Numbered from the stretch's first letter, positions 38,026 through 49,565 are shown. The stretch is 64,000 nt of DNA from Proteus mirabilis ATCC 29906 (GCF_000160755.1 NZ_GG668576.1:1198308-1262307); one strand, 5' to 3'. Notes: a model not told the origin generated them from the sequence alone. Translations and numbers: made by a program.

Positions 38026-41000
38026 ATGAAATCAAAAAACTTTAAACTTTCACCCTCTGGGCGACTTGCTGCGTCTTTAGCAATAATTTTTGTCTCTCTT
38101 AATGCTTATGGCAATGGCATCGTGCCCGATGCAGGCCATCAAGGGCCGGATGTCTCTGCTGTTAATGGTGGTACGCAAGTGATTAATATAGTCACGCCAA
38201 ATAACGAAGGGATTTCTCATAACCAATACCAAGACTTCAATGTTGGCAAGCCTGGGGCTGTATTTAATAACGCATTAGAAGCGGGACAATCTCAACTTGC
38301 GGGTCATTTAAACGCTAACAGCAATTTAAATGGTCAAGCTGCCTCTTTAATTTTGAATGAAGTTGTTAGCCGCAACCCATCATTCTTATTAGGTCAGCAA
38401 GAGGTCTTTGGTATCGCTGCTGAATATGTGCTTTCTAACCCAAATGGTATCACATGTGATGGTTGTGGTTTTATAAATACCAGCCGCTCTTCATTAGTTG
38501 TTGGTAATCCGCTCTTTGAAAATGGTCAGCTAAAAGGCTATAGCACCCTCAACAACACAAATTTACTATCGCTTGGTAAAAATGGCTTAAATACAACAGG
38601 GTTGTTAGACTTAATTGCTCCTCGTATTGATAGTAGAGGGAAAATCACTGCTGCTGAAATTTCAGCCTTTACTGGACAAAACACCTTCTCACAACATTTT
38701 GATATTCTCTCTTCACAAAAACCCGTTTCAGCATTAGATAGCTATTTCTTTGGTAGTATGCAATCGGGTCGTATCCGCATTATTAATACGGCTGAAGGTA
38801 GTGGAGTTAAATTAGCAGGTAAATTTACCGCAGATAACGACCTAAGTGTTAAAGCCGATAATATTCAAACAGATAGTCAAGTCCGTTATGACAGTTACGA
38901 TAAAGATGGCAGTGAAAATTACCAAAACTATCGTGGCGGGATCACGGTTAATAATAGTGGCTCTAGTCAAACACTCACTAAAACCGAATTAAAAGGTAAA
39001 AACATCACATTAGTAGCGAGTAGCCATAATCAAATCAAAGCCTCTGATTTAATGGGGGATGATATCACTTTACAAGGTGCTGATTTAACTATCGATGGTA
39101 AACAGCTACAGCAAAAAGAGACCGATATTGATAATCGCTGGTTCTACTCGTGGAAATACGATGTGACTAAAGAGAAAGAACAAATACAGCAAATTGGTAG
39201 CCAAATTGATGCTAAAAATAATGCGACATTAACCGCAACTAAAGGAGATGTTACCTTAGACGCGGCTAAAATTAATGCGGGGAATAACCTTGCAATTAAT
39301 GCCAATAAAGATATCCATATCAATGGATTAGTTGAGAAAGAAAGTCGTAGTGAAAATGGCAATAAACGTAATCATACTTCTCGCTTAGAAAGTGGTAGTT
39401 GGAGTAACAGCCATCAAACTGAGACGTTGAAAGCCAGTGAATTAACGGCAGGTAAAGATCTTGGTTTAGATGCTCAAGGCTCAATAACGGCGCAAGGTGC
39501 TAAACTGCATGCGAATGAAAATGTGCTGGTCAATGCCAAAGATAACATTAATTTAAACGTCCAAAAAACCAATAATGATAAAACAGTCACCGATAATCAT
39601 GTTATGTGGGGAGGTATTGGTGGTGGTCAGAATAAAAATAATAATAATCAACAACAAGTTAGTCATGCAACACAATTAACCGCTGATGGTCAATTGCTCC
39701 TTGCTGCAGATAACAATGTCAACATTACCGGTAGCCAAGTAAAAGGCAACCAAGGTGCTTTTGTTAAAACCACACAAGGTGATGTCGTCATTGATAATGC
39801 GCTGAGTGAAACCATCAGTAAAATCGATGAACGCACAGGAACCGCGTTTAATATCACTAAAAGTTCACATAAAAATGAAACTAATAAACAAACATCTACA
39901 GGTAGTGAACTCATTTCCGATGCACAATTGACCGTTGTCAGTGGCAATGATGTTAATGTCATTGGTAGTTTGATCAAAAGCGCTGATAAATTAGGTATTC
40001 ATTCTTTAGGTGATATCAACGTTAAATCAGCACAACAAGTCACTAAGATTGATGATGAAAAAACATCATTAGCCATTACTGGGCACGCCAAAGAAGTTGA
40101 AGACAAGCAATATAGTGCGGGCTTTCATATCACTCATACCACCAATAAAAATACTAGTACTGAAACAGAGCAAGCTAACTCAACCATTAGTGGCGCCAAT
40201 GTTGATCTGCAAGCGAATAAAAATGTGACTTTTGCGGGATCTGATCTAAAGACTACCGCAGGGAATGCCTCTATTACGGGTGATAATGTTGCCTTTGTTA
40301 GCACGGAAAATAAAAAACAAACGGACAACACAGATACCACTATTTCAGGAGGTTTTAGCTACACTGGAGGTGTAGATAAAGTCGGTTCTAAAGCCGATTT
40401 TCAATATGACAAACAACATACACAAACAGAGGTAACAAAAAATAGAGGCAGCCAAACAGAGGTTGCAGGTGATTTGACTATTACCGCGAACAAAGATTTG
40501 CTTCACGAAGGAGCTTCTCACCATGTTGAGGGGCGTTATCAAGAGTCTGGTGAAAATATTCAGCATCTTGCCGTCAATGATAGTGAAACATCTAAAACTG
40601 ACAGCTTAAATGTTGGTATCGATGTTGGCGTTAATCTTGATTATAGCGGTGTAACGAAGCCAGTTAAGAAAGCAATCGAAGATGGTGTTAACACAACCAA
40701 ACCGGGTAACAATACCGATTTAACTAAAAAAGTTACAGCAAGAGATGCAATTGCTAATTTAGCTAACCTTAGCAATTTAGAGACCCCCAATGTCGGTGTT
40801 GAAGTGGGTATTAAAGGTGGTGGTAGTCAGAAATCACAAACCGATAGCCAAGCCGTTTCAACCTCTATCAATGCAGGAAAAATCAACATTGATAGTAATA
40901 ATAAGTTACATGATCAAGGTACTCACTATCAATCAACCCAAGAAGGTATTTCTCTCACAGCAAACACCCACACAAGTGAGGTCGCGCAAGATAAACATCA

Positions 41001-42759
41001 AACGACATTCCATGAAACAAAAGGCGGTGGACAAGTTGGTGTCAGTACTAAAACGGGCAGTGATATTACCGTTGCTATTAAAGGTGAAGGCCAAACAACT
41101 GATAACGCCTTAATGGAAACAAAGGCTAAAGGTAGCCAATTTACCTCAAATGGCGATATTTCGATTAATGTAGGTGAAGATGCCCATTATGAAGGTGCTC
41201 AATTTGATGCACAAAAGGGCAAAACAGTTATCAATGCGGGGGGTGATCTCACTCTTGCACAGGCGACTGATACTCATAGCGAAAGTCAATCTAATGTTAA
41301 TGGTAGTGCAAATCTGAAAGTGGGCACCACGCCAGAGAGTAAAGACTATGGTGGAGGTTTCAATGCAGGGACCACTCATCACAGCAAAGAGCAGACTACC
41401 GCAAAAGTGGGCGCTATCACTGGCTCTCAAGCTATTGAATTAAACGCTGGGCATAACCTGACTTTACAAGGTACTCATTTAAGTAGCGAACAAGATATTG
41501 CATTAAATGCAACTAATAAAGTCGACCTACAATCAGCGAGCTCTGAGCGTACTGAAAAAGGCAATAATTTATCTGGAGGAGTACAAGCAGGTTTTGGTAA
41601 AAAAATGACCGATGATGCTTCATCTGTGAATGGTTTAGGTAGTGCCCAATTTGCTATTGGTAAACAAGATGAGAAAAGCGTATCTCGAGAAGGAGGAACG
41701 ATTAATAACTCAGGAAACTTAACGATTAATGGCAATAGCGTCCATCTTCAAGGAGCACAAGTTAATAGTAAAGATACTCAGTTAACATCACAATCCGGTG
41801 ATATCGAGATCACATCTGCGCAGTCTACTGATTATAAAAACAATTGGGGAACAGATATTGGCTTTAATGGCAAAAAAACCAGTACCACCCCAAAAGAAGT
41901 TACAGAGGAGAAACCTGCTACCTCTATTCATAACATAGGGGGTAAATTACTGGTTAACGTGGAAGATCAACAAAAAACGAGCCACCAAAATGCAACCTTA
42001 GAAACAGGTACATTAACGATTAATAGTAATAAAGATCTGACACTATCTGGTGCTAATGTGACTGCTGATAGCATTACGGGTAATGTCGGTGGTTCACTCA
42101 ATATTGCTAGCCAAAAAGAGAGTGATCGCCATGTCACTGTTGGCGTCAATGTTGGCTATAACCACACCAATGATCCTAAATCAAGCCAAGTGAATAAAAC
42201 GGCTAAAGCCGGAGGGTCATTATTAGAGAAAACTATCAAAGATACGATTGATTCAGGAATTAAATCATCAACCGATGCTATCTCTGATAAATACAATTCC
42301 CTCTCTTCAACTATTGCAGATAAAACAGGTATCAGTGATGAAACTAAAGCCAAAATTGATCAAGGTTTTGGTAAAGTTGGTAATGGTATTAAGAATATCG
42401 TAACAGGTGCTGAAGGTCATACTGCTAATGCAGATATCAAAGTCACTCATGTAGATAATGATGCTGTCACTAAAACCACCTCCTTAACTAGCAACAACGA
42501 CCTATCATTAAATGTGAATGGCTCGACAAAACTCACCGGAGCAGAAATTGCGAGTAAACAAGGCCAAGTTGATTTAGGGGGAAGTAGCGTTAAATTAGAA
42601 AATATTGAAGGTCATCATTATGAAGCCGGCGCCGATCTTGATCTGAAATCCTCTGTGGTGGATTTAGCAAAACAACTGGTAGGTGGAGATATTTCTTTTA
42701 AATCCCCCGTTAAAACGAATGAAACCGTCAATACAAAAGCATCTATTTCTGAAAAATAG
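38026..42759 (+). CDS. hpmA: Haemolysin HpmA (TpsA exoprotein)
   Basis: HpmA is the calcium-independent pore-forming haemolysin of P. mirabilis, secreted by two-partner secretion. The 1577 aa match the known length. The signal peptide ends at G29 (SLNAYG), followed by the TPS domain (about 30-265), which carries the CxxC C144/C147 (CDGC) and the conserved NPNG (residue ~138). The rest is a long run of filamentous-haemagglutinin-type beta-helix repeats (GxxLxIxAxxDIxx), ending with KASISEK. GGAG lies 8 nt before ATG. No CdiA-type toxin tail or immunity gene follows, so it is a cytolysin and not a contact-dependent inhibitor. Confidence 0.96.
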   Translation: MKSKNFKLSPSGRLAASLAIIFVSLNAYGNGIVPDAGHQGPDVSAVNGGTQVINIVTPNNEGISHNQYQDFNVGKPGAVFNNALEAGQSQLAGHLNANSNLNGQAASLILNEVVSRNPSFLLGQQEVFGIAAEYVLSNPNGITCDGCGFINTSRSSLVVGNPLFENGQLKGYSTLNNTNLLSLGKNGLNTTGLLDLIAPRIDSRGKITAAEISAFTGQNTFSQHFDILSSQKPVSALDSYFFGSMQSGRIRIINTAEGSGVKLAGKFTADNDLSVKADNIQTDSQVRYDSYDKDGSENYQNYRGGITVNNSGSSQTLTKTELKGKNITLVASSHNQIKASDLMGDDITLQGADLTIDGKQLQQKETDIDNRWFYSWKYDVTKEKEQIQQIGSQIDAKNNATLTATKGDVTLDAAKINAGNNLAINANKDIHINGLVEKESRSENGNKRNHTSRLESGSWSNSHQTETLKASELTAGKDLGLDAQGSITAQGAKLHANENVLVNAKDNINLNVQKTNNDKTVTDNHVMWGGIGGGQNKNNNNQQQVSHATQLTADGQLLLAADNNVNITGSQVKGNQGAFVKTTQGDVVIDNALSETISKIDERTGTAFNITKSSHKNETNKQTSTGSELISDAQLTVVSGNDVNVIGSLIKSADKLGIHSLGDINVKSAQQVTKIDDEKTSLAITGHAKEVEDKQYSAGFHITHTTNKNTSTETEQANSTISGANVDLQANKNVTFAGSDLKTTAGNASITGDNVAFVSTENKKQTDNTDTTISGGFSYTGGVDKVGSKADFQYDKQHTQTEVTKNRGSQTEVAGDLTITANKDLLHEGASHHVEGRYQESGENIQHLAVNDSETSKTDSLNVGIDVGVNLDYSGVTKPVKKAIEDGVNTTKPGNNTDLTKKVTARDAIANLANLSNLETPNVGVEVGIKGGGSQKSQTDSQAVSTSINAGKINIDSNNKLHDQGTHYQSTQEGISLTANTHTSEVAQDKHQTTFHETKGGGQVGVSTKTGSDITVAIKGEGQTTDNALMETKAKGSQFTSNGDISINVGEDAHYEGAQFDAQKGKTVINAGGDLTLAQATDTHSESQSNVNGSANLKVGTTPESKDYGGGFNAGTTHHSKEQTTAKVGAITGSQAIELNAGHNLTLQGTHLSSEQDIALNATNKVDLQSASSERTEKGNNLSGGVQAGFGKKMTDDASSVNGLGSAQFAIGKQDEKSVSREGGTINNSGNLTINGNSVHLQGAQVNSKDTQLTSQSGDIEITSAQSTDYKNNWGTDIGFNGKKTSTTPKEVTEEKPATSIHNIGGKLLVNVEDQQKTSHQNATLETGTLTINSNKDLTLSGANVTADSITGNVGGSLNIASQKESDRHVTVGVNVGYNHTNDPKSSQVNKTAKAGGSLLEKTIKDTIDSGIKSSTDAISDKYNSLSSTIADKTGISDETKAKIDQGFGKVGNGIKNIVTGAEGHTANADIKVTHVDNDAVTKTTSLTSNNDLSLNVNGSTKLTGAEIASKQGQVDLGGSSVKLENIEGHHYEAGADLDLKSSVVDLAKQLVGGDISFKSPVKTNETVNTKASISEK

Positions 42760-42801
42760 TCGATACTTCATAAAAGAATAACTGCCTATTTTTTGTAAGC
42801 T

Positions 42802-42840
42802 AAGCCCACTTGATTGTCATTATTACAAGTGGGCTTTTTA
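42802..42840 (+). terminator. Rho-independent terminator of hpmBA
   Basis: A perfect 11-bp stem, AAGCCCACTTG (42802-42812) with CAAGTGGGCTT (42826-42836), is followed by TTTTTA. It lies 43 bp after the hpmA stop. Confidence 0.88.
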
Positions 42841-42962
42841 TTATCACACTTATGACATCTGCTCCCGATAAACTTACAATTCTTTAATATTTAAAATAAG
42901 CCAAAAAAAATAACCCATTGAATATAAACAAAATAAAAGCAAACAAAATAATTATATAATCC

Positions 42963-42993
42963 TTGACCTTCCCCTAATGGTAAAGCTTAAGCT
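42963..42993 (+). promoter_or_regulatory. CueR-type copA promoter with 19-bp spacer
   Basis: TTGACC (-35, 42963-42968) and TAAGCT (-10, 42988-42993) are separated by exactly 19 bp, the stretched spacing that MerR-family activators need. The spacer starts TTCCCC and contains GGTAAAG, an imperfect CueR dyad (consensus ACCTTCC/GGAAGGT). It resembles the E. coli copA promoter closely and lies 33 bp before the copA ATG. Confidence 0.85.
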
Positions 42994-43026
42994 TTGTCCC
43001 ATACCATATTTAAGAGGGAAAGTTTG

Positions 43027-45516
43027 ATGAATACACCTACAACATTATCCTCAGCAAATAGGCTGAGCTTACCTGTAGAAGGTATGACATGTGCTTCATG
43101 TGTCGGACGTGTTGAACGAGCATTAAAGGCAGTACCTGAAATAAAAGATGCTGTCGTGAATCTTGCAACAGAACGTGCTGATATTACATTTAGCAGTACC
43201 CCCAATCCTGTACTTGCTGTAAGCGCGATTGAAAGCTCTGGCTATAAAGTTCCTGAAGAGATCACTGAATTAGCTATTGAAGAAATGACCTGCGCTTCCT
43301 GTGTCGGGCGTGTTGAGAAAGCATTAGCTCAAATTCCTGGTGTATTAGAAGCCACCGTGAATCTTGCCACTGAGCGTGCTCGTGTGCGTCATTTATCCGG
43401 CGTAGTATCTATTACTGATTTAGAAGTGGCGGTTGTCCATGCCGGTTATAAACCACGGCGGCTATCAGATAATCCAGCCAATACTCGTGATTTAAGTGAA
43501 GAGCGTCGTGAAAAAGAAGCCCGCTCGTTACGCCGAGCATTACTTATTGCCACTATCTTCACATTACCAGTGTTCGTTATTGAGATGGGCTCACATTTTA
43601 TCCCCGGAGTCCATCATTGGGTAACGCAAACATTAGGGCAACAGCTCAACTGGTATATTCAATTTGTTCTTGCCACCATAGTGATGTTTGGCCCTGGCTT
43701 ACGCTTTTTCAAAAAAGGAATACCCGCATTATTACGCGGTGCTCCTGATATGAACTCATTAGTATCAGTCGGTACAGTAGCCGCTTATGGGTATTCTGTC
43801 GTTTCAACCTTTATACCCCAAGTCTTACCTGCAGGTACGGCAAATATCTATTTTGAGGCTGCTGTCGTGATTGTTACCTTGATCTTATTAGGGCGAAATC
43901 TTGAAGCAAAAGCCAAAGGAAATACCTCACAAGCGATTAAGCGTTTAGTGGGTCTTCAAGCCAAAACAGCACGTGTTTCACGTCATGGTGAAATACTAGA
44001 AATTCCATTAGATCAAGTTATGATGGGCGATATCGTTGTTGTTCGTCCTGGTGAAAAAATCCCTGTTGATGGTGAGGTTGTAGAAGGCCATTCTTATGTT
44101 GATGAAAGCATGATAACCGGTGAACCCGTCCCTGTAGCAAAAGAGATAGGGGCTGAGGTTGTCGGTGGCACCATCAATAAAACAGGCACTTTTAGTTTTA
44201 AAGTGACCAAAGTGGGTGCCAATACGATACTCGCACAAATTATTCGCTTAGTTGAGGAAGCTCAAGGTTCAAAATTACCAATCCAAGCGCTTGTTGATAA
44301 AGTTACCATGTGGTTTGTGCCCGCAGTAATGATAGGTGCAACGATCACATTCTTTATTTGGCTCGCATTTGGTCCTGAGCCTGCACTAACCTTTGCGCTC
44401 ATCAATGCTGTTGCGGTACTCATTATTGCTTGTCCGTGTGCAATGGGATTAGCAACACCAACATCAATTATGGTTGGCACAGGACGAGCTGCTGAATTAG
44501 GAATACTTTTCCGTAAAGGTGAAGCTTTGCAAGCCTTACGTGATGTTAGTGTGGTCGCACTCGACAAAACTGGTACATTGACAAAAGGCCGCCCTGAGCT
44601 AACTGATCTGATCCCAGCAGAAAAGTTTGAATATAACGAGATATTAAGTCTTGTCGCTTCAATTGAAACTTATTCAGAACACCCTATTGCACAATCAATT
44701 GTTAATGCAGCAAACGAGGCAAAATTAACGCTTGCTAGCGTCGATAATTTTGAAGCTATTCCTGGTTTTGGTGTTAGTGCAACAGTTGATGGAAGGTCTG
44801 TCTCTGTGGGTGCCGACCGCTTTATGAAACAGCTTGGGTTAGATGTCAGTCAGTTCGCTTCATCCGCTCAAAAATTAGGTGAGCAAGGTAAAACACCACT
44901 GTATACCGCCATTGATGGCCGTCTTGCTGCGATTATTGCCGTTGCAGATCCAATAAAAGAAACAACACCTGAAGCTATTAAAGCATTACATGCATTAGGT
45001 TTGAAAGTAGCAATGATCACAGGTGATAACAAAGCAACAGCAAAAGCAATAGCAAAACAACTTGGTATTGATGAAATAGTTGCAGAAGTCCTTCCTGATG
45101 GAAAAGTTGCAGCATTAAAACAACTTAGTCAGAAAGGAGATAAAGTTGCATTTGTCGGAGATGGTATCAATGATGCCCCAGCTCTTGCACAAGCTGATGT
45201 AGGATTGGCAATTGGTACAGGAACTGACGTTGCCATTGAAGCTGCTGACGTAGTACTAATGTCAGGTGATTTACGCGGTGTTGTTGATGCGATTGCACTT
45301 AGCCAAGCAACCATTCGTAATATCAAACAAAACTTATTCTGGACATTTGCTTATAACGCATTATTAATCCCAGTCGCTGCGGGTATGCTTTATCCTATCA
45401 ATGGCATGTTACTTTCGCCTATATTCGCTGCCGCAGCAATGGCGCTTTCTAGTGTATTTGTTTTAGGAAATGCACTACGACTAAAACGTTTTCAAGCGCC
45501 CATGAAAACACATTAA
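43027..45516 (+). CDS. copA: Cu(I)-exporting P1B-type ATPase CopA
   Basis: CopA pumps cytosolic Cu(I) to the periplasm. It starts at ATG 43027 (829 aa), chosen for GAGGGA 7 nt upstream; a TTG 33 bp earlier overlaps the promoter. It has two N-terminal metal-binding domains with GMTCASC and EMTCASC, the actuator TGEP, the transmembrane copper site CPCAMG, the phosphorylation motif DKTGT, HP in SEHPIAQS, and the [11 protein letters not shown] hinge. It lies next to its regulator cueR on the same strand. I do not see the slippery CCCAAAG that makes the short copper chaperone from copA in E. coli. Confidence 0.96.
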   Translation: MNTPTTLSSANRLSLPVEGMTCASCVGRVERALKAVPEIKDAVVNLATERADITFSSTPNPVLAVSAIESSGYKVPEEITELAIEEMTCASCVGRVEKALAQIPGVLEATVNLATERARVRHLSGVVSITDLEVAVVHAGYKPRRLSDNPANTRDLSEERREKEARSLRRALLIATIFTLPVFVIEMGSHFIPGVHHWVTQTLGQQLNWYIQFVLATIVMFGPGLRFFKKGIPALLRGAPDMNSLVSVGTVAAYGYSVVSTFIPQVLPAGTANIYFEAAVVIVTLILLGRNLEAKAKGNTSQAIKRLVGLQAKTARVSRHGEILEIPLDQVMMGDIVVVRPGEKIPVDGEVVEGHSYVDESMITGEPVPVAKEIGAEVVGGTINKTGTFSFKVTKVGANTILAQIIRLVEEAQGSKLPIQALVDKVTMWFVPAVMIGATITFFIWLAFGPEPALTFALINAVAVLIIACPCAMGLATPTSIMVGTGRAAELGILFRKGEALQALRDVSVVALDKTGTLTKGRPELTDLIPAEKFEYNEILSLVASIETYSEHPIAQSIVNAANEAKLTLASVDNFEAIPGFGVSATVDGRSVSVGADRFMKQLGLDVSQFASSAQKLGEQGKTPLYTAIDGRLAAIIAVADPIKETTPEAIKALHALGLKVAMITGDNKATAKAIAKQLGIDEIVAEVLPDGKVAALKQLSQKGDKVAFVGDGINDAPALAQADVGLAIGTGTDVAIEAADVVLMSGDLRGVVDAIALSQATIRNIKQNLFWTFAYNALLIPVAAGMLYPINGMLLSPIFAAAAMALSSVFVLGNALRLKRFQAPMKTH

Positions 45517-45534
45517 ACATAAATTATCTTTATT

Positions 45535-45557
45535 GCCAGATCCGAAAAAGATCTGGC
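45535..45557 (+). terminator. Hairpin between copA and cueR
   Basis: A perfect 8-bp stem, GCCAGATC (45535-45542) with GATCTGGC (45550-45557), lies 18 bp after the copA stop. No T-run follows, so it may only slow transcription into cueR or protect the copA mRNA end. Confidence 0.5.
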
Positions 45558-45624
45558 TCATGCTGATAAAGCAATTATCTCTACTTAGAAGAAAAGCGCT
45601 TTATTATCAGATAAGGAGAATAAG

Positions 45625-46032
45625 ATGAATATTGGTCAAGCTGCAAAAAAATCCGGTATTTCAAGTAAAATGATCCGATATTATGAGCAAATTGGTTTAA
45701 TACCTAAGGCAATTCGTACTGACGGAGGTTATCGTGATTACAATGATAGCGATGTAGATTGTTTTCGCTTTATCAGCCATTCACGTGCTCTTGGTTTTTC
45801 AACAGAGCAAATATCAACATTATTAGTTTTATGGAATAACAGAGAACGGACAAGTGCTGATGTAAAAGCTATTGCTCTTTCTCATATCGATGAATTAAAC
45901 CGTAAAATAACGCAATTGCAACGAATGACGCAAACATTATCGCATTTAGCACAAGAGTGCCAAGGTGATAATAATCCTGATTGCCCAATTATTGCTAAGC
46001 TAGTCGAACCCCAAACAGGGACAGAACATTAA
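45625..46032 (+). CDS. cueR: Cu(I)-responsive MerR-family regulator CueR
   Basis: CueR bends and untwists the 19-bp-spaced copA promoter when it binds Cu(I). The 135-aa protein has the MerR helix-turn-helix (NIGQAAKKSGISSKMIRYYE), a long dimer helix, and the metal-binding loop with C112 and C120 (CQGDNNPDCPI), the two Cu(I) ligands of E. coli CueR at the same numbers. The C-terminus ends without the CCH tail of E. coli CueR. AAGGAG lies 6 nt before ATG. Confidence 0.95.
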   Translation: MNIGQAAKKSGISSKMIRYYEQIGLIPKAIRTDGGYRDYNDSDVDCFRFISHSRALGFSTEQISTLLVLWNNRERTSADVKAIALSHIDELNRKITQLQRMTQTLSHLAQECQGDNNPDCPIIAKLVEPQTGTEH

Positions 46033-46097
46033 ACAACAAAAAAACAACCTTTATTACCTCCACTCTCCTATTTTATGTTTTTTTATCCATGATAAAA

Positions 46098-46131
46098 AAA
46101 GCCCACCTTTATTCGAAGGTGGGCTTTCTAT
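46098..46131. terminator. Bidirectional terminator between cueR and secA
   Basis: A 12-bp stem (46098-46109 with 46116-46127, core GCCCACCTT/AAGGTGGGC) with a 6-nt loop is flanked by A7 on the left and CTATTTTT on the right, so it can act for both convergent genes. Confidence 0.9.
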
Positions 46132-46178
46132 TTTTAAAATGGTGTTACATTCTTACCCATATAATAAGCAATAAGTAA

Positions 46179-48887
46179 TTAACCTAATTTACCGTGACAA
46201 TGCTTATATTTTTTACCTGAACCACAAGGGCAAGGTTCGTTACGACCCACTTTTTTGCCTGATGCCACTTGGCCATCAACGGCTGACATTTGTGATTCTT
46301 TTGTCACTTCATGGCTAAGTTGTTGCTGTTTAGCTAAACGCTCCGCCTCTTCACGACGACGACGCTCTAACTCTTCAACTTCTTCAGGTAAACGAACTTG
46401 TACTTTACTTAATGTGCTGATCACTTCATATTTCAGTGATTCCAACATATTAGCGAACATAGCAAAAGATTCACGTTTGTACTCTTGTTTTGGATCTTTT
46501 TGTGCATAACCACGTAAATGGATACCTTGACGCAGATAATCCATCGCCGCTAAGTGCTCTTTCCACAGTGAATCCAGTGTTTGTAACATGACACCTTTTT
46601 CAAAGTTACGCATCATTTCAGCACTGACAATCTCTTCTTTTGCTTTATAGACTTCGATTGATTTTTCTAAAATACGTTCGCGCAGTGTTTCTTCGTGTAG
46701 TTCAGGCTCTTTATCTAACCACTCTTTGATAGGTAAATTTAAATCAAAGTCATTTTGCAGACAGGCCGTTAAACCTTCAATATCCCACATCTCTTCTAGT
46801 GATTGAGGTGGAATATAGTTATCAATCATCGAAGTAAACACATCTTGGCGAATACTGTCGATAGTTTCACTGACATCAGCAACATCTAACAACTCATTAC
46901 GTTGAGTATAAATAGCTCGACGCTGATCATTGGCTACATCATCATACTCAAGTAATTGTTTACGAATATCGAAGTTACGGTTTTCTACTTTACGTTGTGC
47001 ATTAGCAATCGCTTTAGTTACCCATGGATGCTCAATAGCTTCTGTTTCGTTCATTCCCAGTTTACGCATCATGCCTGATACTTTATCAGAGGCAAAAATA
47101 CGCATTAAGGAGTCTTCCATTGACAGATAGAAACGAGAAGAACCCTCATCCCCTTGACGCCCCGCACGACCACGTAACTGGTTATCGATACGACGTGATT
47201 CATGGCGTTCAGTACCAATAATATGTAAACCACCAGAAGCTAATACCGCATCATGGCGTTTTTGCCATTGTGCTTTGATCTCTTCAATTTGCTCTTCTGT
47301 TGGATTTTCCAGCTTCGCAACTTCAGTCTGCCAACTTCCCCCTAATACGATATCGGTACCACGACCAGCCATATTAGTTGCGATAGTCACCGCTGATGGT
47401 AACCCTGCATTAGCAATGATATCTGCTTCCATAGCATGGAATTTGGCATTCAGGACATTATGATGAATATTCGCTTTTGTGAGTGCTTGGGAGATCTCTT
47501 CAGATTTTTCAATCGAGATGGTCCCCACCAGTACCGGTTGTCCATTTTTAGTACGTTCACGAATATCTTCAATAATCGCGGCAAATTTACCTTTTTCATT
47601 CATATAAACTAAATCAGGTAAATCTTTACGGACCATTGGGCGGTTAGTTGGAATAACGATAGTTTCTAAACGGTAGATAGAGTTAAATTCAAAAGCTTCG
47701 GTATCTGCAGTACCAGTCATCCCCGCTAATTTCTCATATAAACGGAAATAGTTCTGGAATGTAATGGACGCTAATGTTTGGTTCTCATTTTGGATCTTCA
47801 CACCTTCTTTTGCTTCTACCGCTTGGTGTAAACCATCCGACCAACGACGGCCTTGCATGGTACGACCGGTATGTTCGTCAACAATGATAACTTCGCCATC
47901 TTTAACAATGTAATCAACATCTTTTGTAAATAATGCATGGGCACGTAAGGCTGCCGTTACATGGTGCATAAGCATGATGTTAGCAGGTGAGTAAAGTGAC
48001 TCGCCCTCTTTCATCATACCTGCTTCGGCTAATAACCCTTCAATTTTAACTAAGCCACGCTCAGTAATATTCACTTGACGCGTTTTTTCGTCGACAGAGT
48101 AATCCCCTTCCCCTTGGAAGGTATCTGAATCTTCTTTTTCTTGAGGCACTAAATGAGGAATAACTTTATTCATTTTAATATAAAGTTCAGAGCTATCCTC
48201 AGCAGGCCCTGAAATAATCAGTGGAGTACGAGCTTCATCAATTAAAATCGAGTCAACCTCATCCACTAATGCATAGTGTAATTTACGTTGGACACGCTCT
48301 TCAGGGCTAAACGCCATATTGTCACGCAAATAGTCGAAACCAAATTCGTTATTTGTACCGTAAGTGATATCTGCGTTATAAGCTTCACGTTTTGCTGGTG
48401 GTGCCATATTAGGGAGGTTGATACCAACACTTAACCCTAAGAATTCAAATAGTGGGCGGTTATTTTCCGCATCCCGTTGCGCCAAATAGTCATTGACGGT
48501 AACAACGTGCACCCCTTTACCTGATAGCGCATTTAAATAAGCAGGCAGTGTTGCAGTTAAGGTTTTACCTTCCCCTGTACGCATCTCTGCGATACAGCGA
48601 TCATTTAATACCATACCGCCAATAAGCTGTACGTCAAAGTGACGCATACCAAAAACACGTTTACTCGCTTCACGTACAGTGGCAAAAGCTTCAGGTAAAA
48701 TATCCTCTTCTTTTTCACCTTTTTTTAAACGCTCACGAAATTCATCTGTTTTGGCTTTCAATTCATCGTCGGTTAATTTTTCAAATTCTGGCTCTAGTTG
48801 ATTGATTTGAGCAACCACTTTACGCATACGACGAATAGCGCGTTCATTACGACTACCAAAAATTTTGGTTACAATTTTACCTAACAT
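46179..48887 (-). CDS. secA: Preprotein translocase ATPase SecA
   Basis: SecA is the motor that drives unfolded preproteins through SecYEG. The 902-aa protein shows Walker A MRTGEGKT (about 102-109), the [15 protein letters not shown] Walker B region, the Q/R helicase motifs ([21 protein letters not shown] region), and the C-terminal zinc SEC-C motif [14 protein letters not shown] that binds SecB and phospholipid. It follows secM, which regulates it, 107 bp upstream. The 10.4-kb insertion lies beyond its 3' end. Confidence 0.98.
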   Translation of the reverse strand: MLGKIVTKIFGSRNERAIRRMRKVVAQINQLEPEFEKLTDDELKAKTDEFRERLKKGEKEEDILPEAFATVREASKRVFGMRHFDVQLIGGMVLNDRCIAEMRTGEGKTLTATLPAYLNALSGKGVHVVTVNDYLAQRDAENNRPLFEFLGLSVGINLPNMAPPAKREAYNADITYGTNNEFGFDYLRDNMAFSPEERVQRKLHYALVDEVDSILIDEARTPLIISGPAEDSSELYIKMNKVIPHLVPQEKEDSDTFQGEGDYSVDEKTRQVNITERGLVKIEGLLAEAGMMKEGESLYSPANIMLMHHVTAALRAHALFTKDVDYIVKDGEVIIVDEHTGRTMQGRRWSDGLHQAVEAKEGVKIQNENQTLASITFQNYFRLYEKLAGMTGTADTEAFEFNSIYRLETIVIPTNRPMVRKDLPDLVYMNEKGKFAAIIEDIRERTKNGQPVLVGTISIEKSEEISQALTKANIHHNVLNAKFHAMEADIIANAGLPSAVTIATNMAGRGTDIVLGGSWQTEVAKLENPTEEQIEEIKAQWQKRHDAVLASGGLHIIGTERHESRRIDNQLRGRAGRQGDEGSSRFYLSMEDSLMRIFASDKVSGMMRKLGMNETEAIEHPWVTKAIANAQRKVENRNFDIRKQLLEYDDVANDQRRAIYTQRNELLDVADVSETIDSIRQDVFTSMIDNYIPPQSLEEMWDIEGLTACLQNDFDLNLPIKEWLDKEPELHEETLRERILEKSIEVYKAKEEIVSAEMMRNFEKGVMLQTLDSLWKEHLAAMDYLRQGIHLRGYAQKDPKQEYKRESFAMFANMLESLKYEVISTLSKVQVRLPEEVEELERRRREEAERLAKQQQLSHEVTKESQMSAVDGQVASGKKVGRNEPCPCGSGKKYKHCHGKLG

Positions 48888-48994
48888 AACTCTTTATTCT
48901 CATTTATGGCGTAAATACGCCGAATACAGCCTCTATGTTTATCGACGATAAATCATAGAGATAAGCATAATCTAACAAAGATTAACAAACTCAA

Positions 48995-49522
48995 TTAAGC
49001 TGTTAGGTAAGGTCCAGCACGGATACCACGGATCTGAGCAAGCCATAATCCGGTATGATAGGAAATACGATTTTCCGTTAACACGCCACGGGAAATCGGT
49101 AAATTAACTAGGGTAGAAGATGGCGCTTGAGTCAGTAACGCATAAAGCGTATCAAGCATGACCTCAGCAACATTCGCAACAGGTGATGGCTCATCTTTTG
49201 CTTTTACCATCAATTCAGGTGAATGAATGGTAAAAGCAAAAGAGAGCTGCTTAATCACATTTTTAACGGCATGCTGTTGCCAGTAATTAAAGGTGAAGGA
49301 TGAAGCAGGATTCTGTACACTCTGGCGTAAGAATAAATTATCAAAAGCGATTAATGCTTGGCTTTGACGATTTTGTGAGGAAGGTGTATCCGTTTGTGAT
49401 GGATTTTCAGCATGGGCAGACACCAGCGAAGGCATACCAATACCTGCTGCTACCATCCCTAATAGCAGATGCGACCAAAAATATCGTCTGCCAAATTGTC
49501 GCCAAAAATTTATAATGCTCAT
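48995..49522 (-). CDS. secM: Secretion monitor SecM with C-terminal arrest peptide
   Basis: SecM stalls the ribosome near its C-terminus unless it is pulled by the export machinery; stalling unfolds the mRNA and exposes the secA ribosome-binding site. The 175-aa protein has an N-terminal signal sequence (about 1-37) and the arrest motif …GLWLAQIRGIRAGP near the end, followed by YLTA. Compared with E. coli FSTPVWISQAQGIRAGP, Trp and GIRAGP are kept while Phe is replaced by Tyr and the Ile after Trp by Leu. The start has AAGG upstream. Confidence 0.93.
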   Translation of the reverse strand: MSIINFWRQFGRRYFWSHLLLGMVAAGIGMPSLVSAHAENPSQTDTPSSQNRQSQALIAFDNLFLRQSVQNPASSFTFNYWQQHAVKNVIKQLSFAFTIHSPELMVKAKDEPSPVANVAEVMLDTLYALLTQAPSSTLVNLPISRGVLTENRISYHTGLWLAQIRGIRAGPYLTA

Positions 49523-49565
49523 TAACCTTCGTTATTTAATTTTATAATTTGTGGAGTCAAAATCT

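Noticed and set aside
38026-42759. CdiA-type contact-dependent inhibition system
   Set aside because: Length and sequence are those of HpmA; no VENN-type boundary, toxin tail or immunity gene follows.
43027-43260. Programmed frameshift in copA giving a short copper chaperone, as in E. coli
   Set aside because: The slippery CCCAAAG and following structure are not present after the first metal-binding domain.
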